A stretch of 64,000 bases of DNA from positions 3,214,501 to 3,278,500 of the forward strand of contig JAKNDB010000079.1 in the NCBI GenBank assembly GCA_024305405.1, written 5' to 3'. The position numbers and the translations under genes were made by a program. Every line of letters starts with the position of its first letter. Position 1 is the stretch's first letter. Below, one piece after another: positions 1-11,839 of the stretch. Under the pieces are notes generated by a model. That model did not search any database and was not told where the DNA came from. It saw only the letters and a list, made by a program, of their open reading frames with translations. The DNA comes from Dirofilaria immitis. Taxonomy: Eukaryota > Nematoda > Chromadorea > Rhabditida > Onchocercidae.

Positions 1-1752
1 CGTCGTTTAGGAAGGAGAAAAATTTGGTCGATTGGTGGTTGGTAAGTTTTTTCTTGTCAATTTTTATCAAGCATTTTTTCAAATAAAAGACAAAGAAAAA
101 ACGTGATTATGCTTAATCACGTACGTGATATACGTGTTTTATGTCTAGTATAATGGAAGTTATAAGAAAAAGTGTGATAAGAATGGCTTAAATTTCTGAT
201 CAGTTTTACTTATTATTAATTTTAAGAGTATTTTATTTTATTTTTGTTATACATAAAATGTTTTTAAAATAAAAAAATGTTAATTTATATTTTCATAGGC
301 ATCGAATAAACCAAATTGGGCGCCAAAAATCCGGCAATTTATGGAGTAATCGATATTGCGACAGTTGCGCCTCTGGGATGTGCATCATATATGGCATATA
401 AGTATGGCGGTGGTTGGTTTTTTTCTTCTTTCTCGCCTTTCTGGATTATAGTATTATCAAAAATTTCTTTCGTATAGCAAGCTTTACTAATATAAATTAT
501 ATTCAATACTGATAGGAAGTGATTAGAAATTAATTGCTGATAACACTAAATTGGCATTTTTGGTTCTGTACAAATGACTTCAAACAAAATTTCAGATTTC
601 ATCCTATCATAATATTCCGAGAATTATACTTTTCCCACAATTCATGCTGTCAATTGAATAAATTGGAAATTGATAAATAAATATATATATATGCTATATA
701 TTCGCATGGGCATAGAAAAAAATTGATAATAAGAAATAGAAATTTTGCTAATGAAAATTTTAAATTTTTGATTTGTTTCAAATTTAATTTCTTTCATTTT
801 GAATTTTCAAGGTCTTGAAAATAATGCTACAAAATTAGCATTGGCATTATATGGCGGTAGTATATTTTGTGCATTTCTCACAATGCCATTGGTGAAAAGA
901 AGGAATTATCTTTGTGTAAGACTTTTGATTTTTAAATTATACTTAATAGTATTTCTAGATTAATTAATTGCTTATTGTTATACGAAATATTTCAGTATAT
1001 TTACATTTCTTATTCGTATTTTATTATATTTGCATTTTTTATTTAATTGTATACCGAATTATTTACTTTGCAAAAAATTTTATTTCATAATCTTTTTTCA
1101 TAACTGTAACTTTTCTTTTCAATTTAATCTTTTTTGAAATTCAAGTATTGGATACTTTCAGCTATTCCGTAACACGCTTATAATGCATTTGACTGGAGCT
1201 GGTGCAGCACTTGCATTTTTTAAGGTTTATTTTCGTTCATTTTACTATATCACTAAAATAAATAAAAAGTGAACAAACAAAAAAATTATTATTACGAAAT
1301 TTTAATCAATCAGTATTAACAATTACCATATAAAATAAATATACGTATAATTTATTAGATACTAAAATTTTTGAACTCTTTTGAGAGCTATGTTAATAAG
1401 AATAATAATAAAAATATTGCACTATTGTAATATTATTAAATAGACCATTCTATGAGATATACTTTCAATGTAAAAGAAATGCTCTTGCAAATCATGTGAA
1501 TTAATTTTAGTTGTTTATCAAATTTAATTTTAATAATTCATCAAAAAGTACTGCATAAGAAAATTTCTCATTTCCTTTCTTTTTTCTCTTGAATTGAATT
1601 GCATTAAAATTATCTAAAATATTTTACAGATCTATCATAAAGCTGGCTTATTATTACTACCATACGTTTTGTGGACAGGATTCTACACGTTTCTTTCGTA
1701 TTCGATGAGTAAAACGAACACATCTGAAGCATCTGAACGTTCAACTCTTTGA
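1..1752 (+). CDS. TSPO/MBR family protein, copy 1 (5' partial, one frame break)
   Basis: Translocator protein (TSPO, peripheral-type benzodiazepine receptor), a five-helix mitochondrial outer-membrane protein that binds porphyrins and sterols in other animals. Five exons are seen: 3-41 (end of exon 1, NLVDWWL), 299-412, 812-915, 1162-1224 and 1630-1752. The exon starting at 299 carries the family's KPNWAP segment before helix 2, and the last exon carries LLLLPYVLWTGFYTF, matching the family's final helix. Exon 2 is one base shorter than in copies 3 and 4 (114 against 115) because the A run at 325-329 has five bases where six are needed; read as given it stops after 17 codons. The start lies outside the window. 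The gene heads a same-strand array with copies near 9.7, 11.9 and 16.1 kb. TSPO assignment is by recalled family pattern, not by a search. Confidence 0.82.
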
Positions 1753-1805
1753 ACTTTTCAATTTCTCTAATTTTTTTTTCGCCTAACCTCTCTACTTTTA
1801 ATCGT

Positions 1806-1808
1806 TTT

Positions 1809-1866
<58 letters not shown>
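1806..1866. repeat. (CT)n microsatellite
   Basis: A nearly pure CT dinucleotide run about 50 bases long, just 3' of TSPO copy 1, probably in its 3' UTR or the spacer. It is a polypyrimidine tract, with the matching polypurine on the other strand. Confidence 0.95.
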
Positions 1867-1867
<1 letters not shown>

Positions 1868-1869
1868 TG

Positions 1870-4300
1870 AAACATGAAAATGATTTTATTACGTTGCATA
1901 TAGTTCTTTTTATTCTATTTAAAGTTTCTAAAAATTTTATATTTTGATTTTTTAAAATATATTTTTATTAGTTAGTATTTTTGCTTTATTTTACCGAAGA
2001 ATTTTTTAACAAAGCTCTGGAATTTATTGGGAAATATTTTTCCGGTTCTAGAAATATAAAAAAATTATTAGACGATTTTTCTTAGCTTTTGCCCTGTATT
2101 TTGGACCATCAAAAAAAACAATTTTCGTCTTATGCATTACTCATTACTGACTTGAACGATTCGTTTATTGTATATGTTATCTTTTTATTTGATTTTTAAG
2201 TTTTTGTATTGCATATTTTTCAAGAAAATTTAATTGTTATTTTGAAAAATGAAGTAAGTCCCGGAACTAAATTTCGATCATTTTTTTGAATTTAATATTG
2301 ATCATAGTTATGTTTTTTATGCGAACTATTTTGTCTCTTCTTTGTATCAACATTTTGTAACTTTTTTAAAACATGCAATAAAGTTTAGTGTGTTTTTCGC
2401 CCTTCTCTAATTGGAAAATATCTTAGAAAATAAAAAAGAAAATTATGAATATAAAATAAATATAATAAGCATTTATAATTGCTTAATCACGGTTGTACGG
2501 TTTGTAAACAATCTTAATTGATCATGGTTTTGTAAAATACACATATTTATTGATAAATTTTGAAAATATTTGAGAATTTTCGAATTTGGAATATTTTTCG
2601 GCTCAAATTTTATTTGCAAAATTTTCCAAAAGTTTCCAAAGATTTGTTCATTTCAGATTTTTATATATTCATCCCTCGATATGTTCTTAATCAATTTGAT
2701 AATCTATATGGTACTGAAATTACCTTTCTAGTTTTCAAATTATTGATTGTTATTCTCATTTTTTAAAAATTTGGAAAAGACTAGTGTTAATGATGATTCA
2801 GTGTTAATGATGATTTCAAGTAGCACGAAACGAATAATAATTCGGTTTGAGATTTATTATTAAAACAAAAATATCAATTATTAAATCATTGATTGCATTT
2901 TAAATTACCAATTACTCGTTCAAAAAATTAGAATGCTAGCAATAAAAAAATTCAAAATGTCCAGTTTACGATTTGTTATCGTATGGTTCGTATTTATATA
3001 ATATTTCTGCCTTCATTTCTTTTCACTTTTAAATTGATAACCAAAGAATTTGGTTTTAAAGTGATAAGAAATAAATAAACACAAAATATGGTTTAAAATA
3101 GCAGTTAAGAAATTTATTGGGCAATTTTTTTGGAAGCAATTATATTCTGGATTGATAGGATTGATGGGACAGGAATTAAATCTAGTTTTTTAATTTCGAA
3201 ATTTAATTTTAAATCATCCTTTTTTATTACATTGGTTTACCCTATCCGATTTTGATTTGCCTAATGTGTATTGCAGTTTAACAATATAATTTATAATTTT
3301 CAAAAAAATTGGCAAGGAAGTTTAAGGAAAAATCTAAATTTTCATTCAAATGCACTTCGAATTCGCTTTATACTCATGCATATGCGTTATCAGTTATTTA
3401 ATCAATTATGCATGATAATCGGTGTTTTAACAATTTGATAGAGTAATAAACGGTTGTGTAAATTTTTTTGCTAGGATATAAATAATTGAAAGAAATACAA
3501 AATAAATTTAATCACCTACGATATCACGAAGCTTCTTAAATATGTCTTATGTCTTAATGATTTTTAAAATATACAAATATTCCACATTTTGCTGAATTAT
3601 CGTACTGTATTTTTATTAGTTTATATGTTTCCGTGTTATGCAAAGTGCCGACAGTTACCTGTGCTACCGTTCCATAAAAAATGCATAACAACGACAACTG
3701 AAAAAATTTTAGTTCCCAAATATATTCATTTTTTTCGTTCTCTTTTATTTTAATAGCCATTTCAACAACGTGTATAAATAAAATGCTAATTCAAAACATG
3801 CATTTATGATTAACAATATTTGAGTTTTAAATTTATTTAGTATTGATTGATATTTAAATTAGAAATTTGTTTGATATTAAAATTTGAATTTTAATATTAT
3901 TCATTACTTCTAAGTGTTCAATGAACCATAAATTGGAAATTTCCAGCTTCGATAAAAATAAACAATTTCAATTCATTGAAAAATTTCATATATTTCATTA
4001 TTAAAAAGAAATAATTCTCACTCAAATCCACTCTTTTTTATTTTAAAATTCATGTCAATAAATGTATTTTGAAAGTTTTTCCTTTGTATCAGAAAAATTT
4101 AATTCATAAATTAAAAAAAAAAAATTTTTTTCCTTCCTTTCTTCTTTTCATAATCATTTCTTCAGATATTTATTGCGGTATTTCAGTTTTTTGCTAATTC
4201 CATACTTTCTAGTATTTGCAAAAAGTATTATCATATCATTAAGTTGCAGAAAAATATCTTCTTAACGGGAGATACGTTAGAAAATGACTTTCTTTTGGTG
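1870..4300. other. AT-rich spacer, no gene seen
   Basis: No reading frame here shows codon structure, splice context or a recognised motif. The short open frames (for example near 2560 and on the minus strand near 3650) are low-complexity AT-rich artefacts. An AATAAA-like site sits near 2377 (GCAATAAAG), too far from TSPO copy 1 to assign. Confidence 0.6.
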
Positions 4301-5110
4301 GTCTCAAAGCTGAGCAGTTAAACGTTCGAATGTAAGAATGTCGATCGTGATGAATTTTATCCAGTCATAATTACGTTAAACAAAGTAAGCAAAAAAAACA
4401 GACAAGAGAAAAATATAAGAGTTTATAATGGCAGATAATAATCTTTAGTAGCTCGATAATTATTTCTCGACTTTGGGTCATTATTCCCAGTCCTGCAGTC
4501 CTGCACTGATTCATTCTGATTTGGCTTCATCGTCAATAATTCTTCGCTTTCGTGATTTTCCAAGTTCTGCATGTCGATAAATCATATTTTTATGCTAATA
4601 CATGAATTAATGATTCTGCAATTGTCAATGTTATTATTTCGTTGCCTTTTCCATTATTTGTATGATCTTGCTGCATTTTATTCCAAAGATTCGCACATGT
4701 CTTCTAATATGCAGTAATTTTATTTGAAGTGAAATTGGCCCATTGGATTTTTCTCAATTCTATTTTCTTAGTATATCGAACGAAATAGAAAATATCCACT
4801 TGCAATATGCTTATCAAGATTTCCGTCGAATATCTTTAAGCTGAAGAAATCGGGTGCAATTTTTGTCTGCTGAATATAGTTATATTTGGAGCAATGTTTC
4901 TTCAATATCAGTTTTGCGTGAATTAAAAAGAATCCAGCATTTAGATTTTGAATTTTATCTAAGCGGATAAATTTAAAGAAGTTGGTCCCAATTAATATAT
5001 CAGGTTATTTCTAATAACTTTTAAAGCCATTTTGTTGGCCTTGTTTTTCTATGGCAACAACGCATTTTGAGTTAACTGGATAATAATAATACTAGGGTCT
5101 TTTCTTGCAT
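4300..5110 (-). mobile_element. Decayed BEL/Pao-like gag remnant
   Basis: Read on the minus strand, this region gives a long but stop-interrupted frame. It includes KIFDGN (minus strand, near 4830), resembling the start of the gag domain found in BEL/Pao retrotransposons (DUF1759), followed by a separate open stretch beginning at a Met near 4572. Several in-frame stops show it is dead. The 3' end near 4375-4440 resembles 8085-8165 in the same orientation, suggesting an old duplication around the retroelement debris. Family assignment is tentative because only a short motif matches. Confidence 0.4.
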
Positions 5111-5318
5111 TTGCCGTAAGTGTGGAGGTACCACTTCCATATCTCTGCATAGAAATAGCAATTTCTTGCCTTGATAGTCGAAAAATGGTTGCCGATTTCC
5201 TTTCCTCTTTGGTTACTACAATATTTCATGAGCCATACTTCGCATAGCACAAACCTGTATTATGTTGGCCTTTGCAGAGAAACGCAAACGTTTCCTTTGG
5301 TTACAATTGCTTGCATCA

Positions 5319-5400
5319 TATCTTGTCTATAGACAAGATAGATATATGACAAAATCATCGTACATATCTAAGATTAGATAGATATATATCATAAGATTAG
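5319..5400. repeat. 22-bp perfect palindrome plus one degenerate unit of a 70-bp repeat
   Basis: TATCTTGTCTA followed by its exact reverse complement occupies 5319-5340. It is followed by sequence (ATATATGACAAAATCATCGT and onward) that resembles the unit tandemly repeated at 51.76-52.00 kb. It is probably a solo, decayed copy of that repeat family. Confidence 0.6.
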
Positions 5401-6029
5401 ACAGAGTACAAACTGTTGTTTGTTAAATGTTCCATTCGTTATTTGAATAATTTGCGCATTTGTTATCCCAAATGATTTTAACCAATATTAATTAAATTTA
5501 AAATACCTTGTTTTTTTGTTGTGAATCCTTAGTTATGATTTATGGATTTGGGAACTGTCGCCGGTTAGTGGGTTGAATTGGTTCGGGATATGAATTTGCC
5601 GCGGTGGAGTGAAATTTGTCTTTAGCGTTGTAAAGGAACGTATTTCTTTAGGATTCTTTATTATAATGAATATAGCGAAAATTATTCCAGTAGGAAACGA
5701 AAATGAAAAATATCGTGGAAAACAAACAATTGTACAGAAATGATAAACGAAAAAGGATCCAGGAAATAAAAATGGGGATTTTAAAGGGTGATTAGTGGGA
5801 GGTGTTAGGTTACAATTTGATTAGAGGATTAGATTACAAAGGAAAGAATAGTTTTTTTACGATAAAATCGTAAGCAATGCATGATTGAATATTTGATTAC
5901 ATCGGCATATATAAAGCATATTGATGAGGAAGAAGGATAAGTATGAGAAGGAGCGGAAGTCAAACAAAAGGTTATGGGATGACAAAGTGTCGGTTATCAA
6001 AACAAAGAAAATTCTTTAAGAGAGATTAC

Positions 6030-6450
6030 AAATAATGGTTCAATAAAGTAATTCTTATGGGAGTAGAAATGTATTCCGGTTTAGTTAGAGATCGGGTGTA
6101 GTGGTTTGGATAATTTCAGGTTTGTTCTCGACATCATCCTCGACCATTTTATGGTATTTGTCTTCCTCCTTTTTCTTCTTTGTTGAAAGCAAAATTTGTT
6201 GTATGTCAGCCATTTTTGATTGATCGTTTCTAGCGTACTGATGTAGAATTCAAAATGTTTAATTTTGTTTTTGACGATCCACTTTTTGATTTTATAATGT
6301 TGTCTATTTCTTCTGAAGATTAATTTCGATCTGGTGGCATTAGATCGATTTCCTTGACATCCCCGAAAAGTTTTAAAAGTTTCTCAGTAGTTGATTGAGC
6401 TGATTTCATTGGAGAAGTCGACATCATACCTCACCTCGGGCACAAAATTT
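6030..6450 (-). mobile_element. 5' end of an LTR retrotransposon: primer-binding region and gag start
   Basis: On the minus strand a Met codon at 6424 opens a short frame of about 34 codons (beginning MSTSPMKSAQSTTEK) that ends in a stop near 6322; open fragments continue beyond it in other frames. Just upstream on that strand is TTTGTGCCCGAGGTGAGG and then the CACAACA end of an LTR-like repeat at 6451. The order LTR end, primer-binding-like sequence, gag start is what an LTR retrotransposon shows. The frame is broken and no polymerase is nearby, so it is a remnant. Confidence 0.5.
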
Positions 6451-7477
6451 TGTTGTGAAAGTATTGTTGAATTTTGCGAGTTTGACCCTTTGTTTTGGAT
6501 GTGACGATAGGGTTTATGTCACTTAGGATGATAGAACTTTTCTTTGGTTGATGATTGTAATGAGTCACCTTTTTGATTTGTACAAACTTGTGTTGCTAAG
6601 CCCATGCTTTATTTGACGCGGATACGAACAATGAAATCAACTGTCAACGAAAAAGGATAATGAGCAAAAAGCGAAGATCAATAGAACGAAACGATGATCC
6701 AAAGTGGAAAACGAAGCTATTGTTGCGAATTTTTCAGTCGCGGAGTGTGATATCGATTATTGGATAAATACCACTGGTGTTTTCAACGGATTGATTTGTC
6801 GTATTAGTTGATCAGCTTACTGTGGTTCGCTGAGGTGAACTGAGTTGAGCTGTATTGTGTTGAGTTGAATTGAATTGGGCTGGTTGGAACTATGTTGAGT
6901 CCACCCGATAGTAAAAACTTTTATTCGTAAAAGATATCTGTTTCGTTGTACAATAGGGTTTATATGAATTAGGAGGTGGGAATGGTTTTCCCATTAGGCA
7001 ACGGCTGCTAAGACTCAATTACAACCTAGACAAAATCCAATGAGATTAGAATGACAATTTGGATAAAGATGTGAATTTTAGATAAATATTATAACCGATC
7101 GCCAACAAAAGCATTTCCCAAAATATTATGAGCTCAGATAAAAACAAAAACAAAAAAGCGTGGGAACCTAGGAGATGTAAAATCGGTTAAATGATTCATA
7201 ATATTATTGACAGTTATTTACAATGAGAAATTTATTTGATCATTCATTTAGTTGAGTCTCTCGAAGGCGAATTCGCGATAGCCATCCTCTTGTTAAAAAG
7301 CTGCACGTAAATATTCTCAAATTATGCTGTACAACAAATAATTGAAATCACTTATTGAACAATGATTAAATATTCAATATATGATTGATTGAAACAAGAA
7401 ACTCTGGACATATGATAGATATAGATGAGCGATAGTAGAATCCAGCCATTTTTGATTGATTGATACTTTCCAGAGTA
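6451..7477 (-). repeat. LTR-like repeat, family 2, with nested fragments
   Basis: The block starts TGTTGTGAAAG on the plus strand and corresponds to the repeat at 37,900-38,345 at both ends: the GGATGTGAC/GTGTCACTTAGGAT segment near 6500, and the TTCAATATATGATT segment near 7375. The copy at 37.9 kb lacks much of the middle. A short piece near 7443 repeats a gag-like segment from near 6211, so other fragments appear to have been inserted. Confidence 0.55.
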
Positions 7478-7685
7478 TGTTGTGAAAGTTTTTCTTGCGG
7501 TTGACAAACACAGAAGAATTTGAAATTTTGTTTATTAGAAATAATTTGGTATTAGGCGAAATGCGTTACAATACGGTTGAATTTGAGAAGTATATTTCAC
7601 AACCAACAAGTGATGATTTTGAAATAGAAAAGCCACCCTTTTGTACCTGTGATTGTGATTATATAGGGTGAAAAAAGGGGGCGTG
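7478..7685 (+). repeat. LTR-like repeat, family 1, copy A
   Basis: Starts TGTTGTGAAAGTTTTTCTTG. It is nearly identical to 63,757-64,000 (plus strand) and to the reverse complement of 56,894-57,144. The similarity is lost after the G-rich end near 7680. Confidence 0.85.
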
Positions 7686-9620
7686 ACGCTCACAAAATAA
7701 TATGGAAGATTCCAAGTAATAGCAGAGCAGCCGTTCCACAGAATAAAAAAGAATCTCTCTACAATGTGAGGATGTTTACAGTTTTCCAGAGTATTATGGC
7801 CAGAATTGATATATGTTTATACGGTTATAAAACTGATACGATGATTGATTATAGAATATTTAGGACCTTTCAAAGTTATAATCACCAATATTAGCAGATG
7901 TATAGGATTAGAAAACTAATAAGATGATTGATGATGAAAAATATCTTAGTCATCTCGATCTACTTATATTGTAAAATATTTCGATTATTCCGACATTCTC
8001 GACTGAAGGAATTCGAAGATTTCCGGAGGAATATATTTGAGATATTAACGAATTGAATTTCGTTTGATTGCGTCTTATTTAACAATAATTACGTTGAATA
8101 AAGTAAGCATAAGAAAGCTTAACAGCGCCAGGAAAATATTAGGATTTAAAATGAAAGATGGTAATAAAGTTCGTAGCTGAATGCTAACCAAATTGAATAG
8201 TCGAATAAAATAAAAAAGCATGGACAACAGATGACTCTGCTGATGTTGCTTGACTGAATAACCACTGTTGGAAATATGTCAATTGACTAGAAGAAATTGA
8301 TTTGTGTATCAGTGATCTTTGGTCTTCATAGTGAATGGTGGCTTACAACAAATCAGTTAAACGAAGGGTTTAGATATCAGAAGAATAAGAGGTGGAAAAA
8401 AGCGATCGTTGCAGTATTCCGGACAATAGGATAGATTTCAATAGTTTAAATATTCCAATGAACTGAAGCAAGGAGGAGAATTAGATAAATGATTCGTTAC
8501 ATTAGACATCGTAACATTTGTTCACGATAGATTATTAGTCAGGCAAAAAATAATTTAATTACTTTGATGTGTCTATATTATAAATCTGAATTTCTGTTAA
8601 AGCTAATTTATAAAATTGATTATTTACTTTTATCATTTCAATTTCTTATAATTTTTTATTAATTCTACAAAATAATTTCTCACATATGCATTCTGTATAT
8701 AATTATTAAAATTATTGTCATTATCACTAATTTTCTTACCAAAAGAAATAAAGCTAATCCACAAAATTTATTATCATTTTTCTAATCATTCAATTTTTTG
8801 ACTTTCTGTTGATCATAGGAAATAATTTCTCATATTATATCTAATTTTTATTATCAAAATTATTACAATTACCAATAATTCTCTTAGAAAAATCTTAAAT
8901 TATCAAATAAATGGAAAAATTTTATCTTATTGATAGTTTAAAGTTTTAAAAAGATTTGTGTAATTCTAAAAATTATTATTTTTAAACAATTTTTTAAAAG
9001 TAATTTGAAATGAAACAACAATAGTAGAAAGAATATATTCTCCCGCCTAATCAATATGTTTACAAATAGAAGTGTATGAACATCACACAAACTCTTGCTC
9101 ATTTAACACTCCTTGCTTTTCTTCCTCTTATAATAGTCCACTATTAGCGATTAAAACAAGTCTTCAGTTAAATTGCTTCAATTCAATCAACCAAATGTAC
9201 GCTTGTCATGATAAAATTTAAAATAATATCAATAATAAATAAATAGATAGGTAAATAGATACATGGTTGGATCAGTTAATCAATAAATAAGTAAATAATA
9301 TAGATTGATCAGTAAATAGATCACTAGATAGATAAATTAAATGCATATATATAGAAATTTGATGTAATTGAAAAAAAAATCTTGTAAAAATAAATCAAAT
9401 AATTATTATCTAATCTTTAACCAAAATATCGATTCTTACTCAATTCCTTTTGCATAATAATAATCATTAATGAGAAATTTTTTTATAATAATCATTAATT
9501 TTTGGTTGATATTTGTATTTATTTAGCTGTACAATATAATATTAATTATCGAATGAGTTAAATTTCTTTTAAATTTAATATTAAATATTTAGAACTAAGT
9601 GAAATTAATATTAAAATGAT
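7686..9620. other. Spacer with old retroelement-like DNA, no gene seen
   Basis: No coding exon is supported here. The part up to about 8.5 kb is slightly richer in GC and shares a stretch (8085-8165) with 4375-4440 in direct orientation. From 8.5 kb on it is simple AT-rich DNA with runs of GATA/AATA-like repeats near 9240-9340. Confidence 0.5.
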
Positions 9621-9623
9621 AAT

Positions 9624-11127
9624 ATTACAGAATTCAGATTTTTTTATGGACAGCAAAAGATACGAAACGTACTATCCTATCAGCTATGGTACCTGGTGCT
9701 GTAGGACTCACTAATTATATACCGCATCATAAATCGAATAATCTCATCGAATGGTGAGATGTAAAATTTTCGTTTTTTTTTCAAATTCAAAATTTTGAAA
9801 AAATTTGTTAAAATTAATCTAACAGTCATTATTGCATCTTTTTTTTCATTTTGGAATGTTAAAAAAATTTTATAAATCGCAATTTCTTTCATTTGTTTGG
9901 TAAAATCCTACTACAAAATGAAATAATTGGTAATAATTTGCGAAACAATTTAGCGAATTATGTTGCAGTCTTGAGAAGAACCAAAATGAGTTCCGAAATC
10001 TTTTCATACTTATGCATGCATAAATGCATTAACAATTACACCTGCTGAGAAAAAAAATGCAAGTTATTTGATTTATTAATACTGGTATGTTTATTTTTTC
10101 ATTTACTTTGATTTGATTTAAATTAATTTTATTTAGCTTTGGCTATAATTTATTTCGTTTTAATTTGAAGGAGTATTTTTCAACTGTTCTTTTTTTCGCT
10201 AAGTTTTATCAGAGCATTATTGTTCAGTTTTACAATTATAATCATATATCAAATTTCAAATTAAATTTTTCAACTAACGTTTAGAAAAAAATATAAGAAC
10301 ATAGATTGAATTCAGTCAAATCGAGCTAAGTGTATGTATATAAGGCGTAGAATTTTTCAGGTTCCAGTAATTGCTTAACAGCATTATCACTTGGTTTATA
10401 TGGTAGCAGTTTAATGATGTGTTTTTCATCGTTATCATATATGAAAAAAAAGATGCGAAAATTGTAAGAAATATTTTCATATAAGTAAAATTTTGTAATA
10501 ATAAAAATCTTTTGAAAACGAAGTTCGAAAACAAGTCCAAAAAAACATTTTTTAAAATGTTGAAGATAAAAGTATGAAAAATTTAAATTAAAACGATGTA
10601 TTAAATTATGATGTATAAAAAAAGATGTACTGATTAAGATACAAATATAAAAAAAAATTTTTAATTAAAGTAAGATGTCTTGATAAAGATGTATTTGATT
10701 TATCGCCTTTCTTTATTATAGTTAATTCATTTTAGATATATCATTTTTCAATTGCTATTCATTTAACAGCAGCTGGATCAGTTATTATCGTTTATTTATT
10801 TATTTCTATTTATTTTGCCATAAAATAAAAGCAAACTTTACCAGTCAAATGTTTTCTATATTTGAATTCTTTCATCTATTATGCAATAATAACTGGAAAA
10901 ATAATATTAGTTGTTTGTTGTTGTCATTCACTTAACGTAAATGAATTAGATGACTTTTTTACGCTGATGTATTAAATGACTGAAATTTTATATTTTAAAA
11001 TGAAATTTAAAATTTTAAGATTAATTGCTGCATTAGCATGTTAATGGTTCCATACATATTGTGGATCGCCTTTCATACTGTCATATTGTATATGATGAAA
11101 AATTTGAATTCAAAAATCAAAAATTAA
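9624..11127 (+). pseudogene. TSPO-like copy 2, decayed
   Basis: Five exon-sized blocks align to the other TSPO copies: about 9631-9757 (LWTAKDTKRTILSAMVPG), 9968-10084, 10361-10463, 10736-10798 and 11020-11127 (LMVPYILWIAFHT). Block 1 ends EW-stop where copies 1 and 4 have DWW. Block 2 has TGA at 9987-9989 in place of the conserved Trp of the WAP motif, a four-codon insertion and TAA at 10077-10079. Block 3 is one base short (103 against 104). Block 4 runs into TTTATTTATTTC with no splice donor. Blocks 4 and 5 are still open and conserve hydrophobicity, so decay may be fairly recent or still under way. A TTACAG acceptor sits just upstream of block 1, as in copy 3. Confidence 0.8.
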
Positions 11128-11839
11128 CGCTGGCGATTATTATAGTATTCTGTTATGGCATTGATATTATTATCACTAATTGATATCCGATCAAATTATA
11201 AATTTGAATTCGAATTAAGTAACTGTAAATTTGAAACTTTTATATATTGAGATTTTTAATTGGTGAAAATAAATCGTGTACTATTATAATTGTACTGAAA
11301 TAAAAATATGCAACAAACCTTTGGAATCAAATTGATGAGAAAATTGAATTCAATTGATCATATGTAAAAATAGTAATTTTAATTATTTCTTGAATTATCT
11401 TATGATGATCATAGTACTTTTCTATGAATAAATTTTAAAATAATATATCAGTTTTGCTAATTATCTAAAGTTCAATTTTTTCAATTCATTTTAGATTGTC
11501 TGAAAATTTTTTTTAAAGCATAATTTAGAGTGTGCTGCATTTCTTCGTTCTTCGTTTTTAAAAACTGAACAAAATTAATGATCAATTAGAAATGTATACA
11601 CATTACGGTATGTTCTTATATTTTCCTTTTCTTTTTCTTTATATTTTTAAGGGTTAAACATCAAAAGTTATTCAGAACAAAAATTAGGAAATTATTTATT
11701 TCAAATAATTTATTGTAATAAATGATGTAAATATATTAATCTTCAACTGTTTATCACTGTTTATCGTTAATTCTTTGTTGTGCTTATTTTTGTTTTCTTA
11801 AACTCAAATTATTAAAAATAAATAACTAAAAGACAATAA

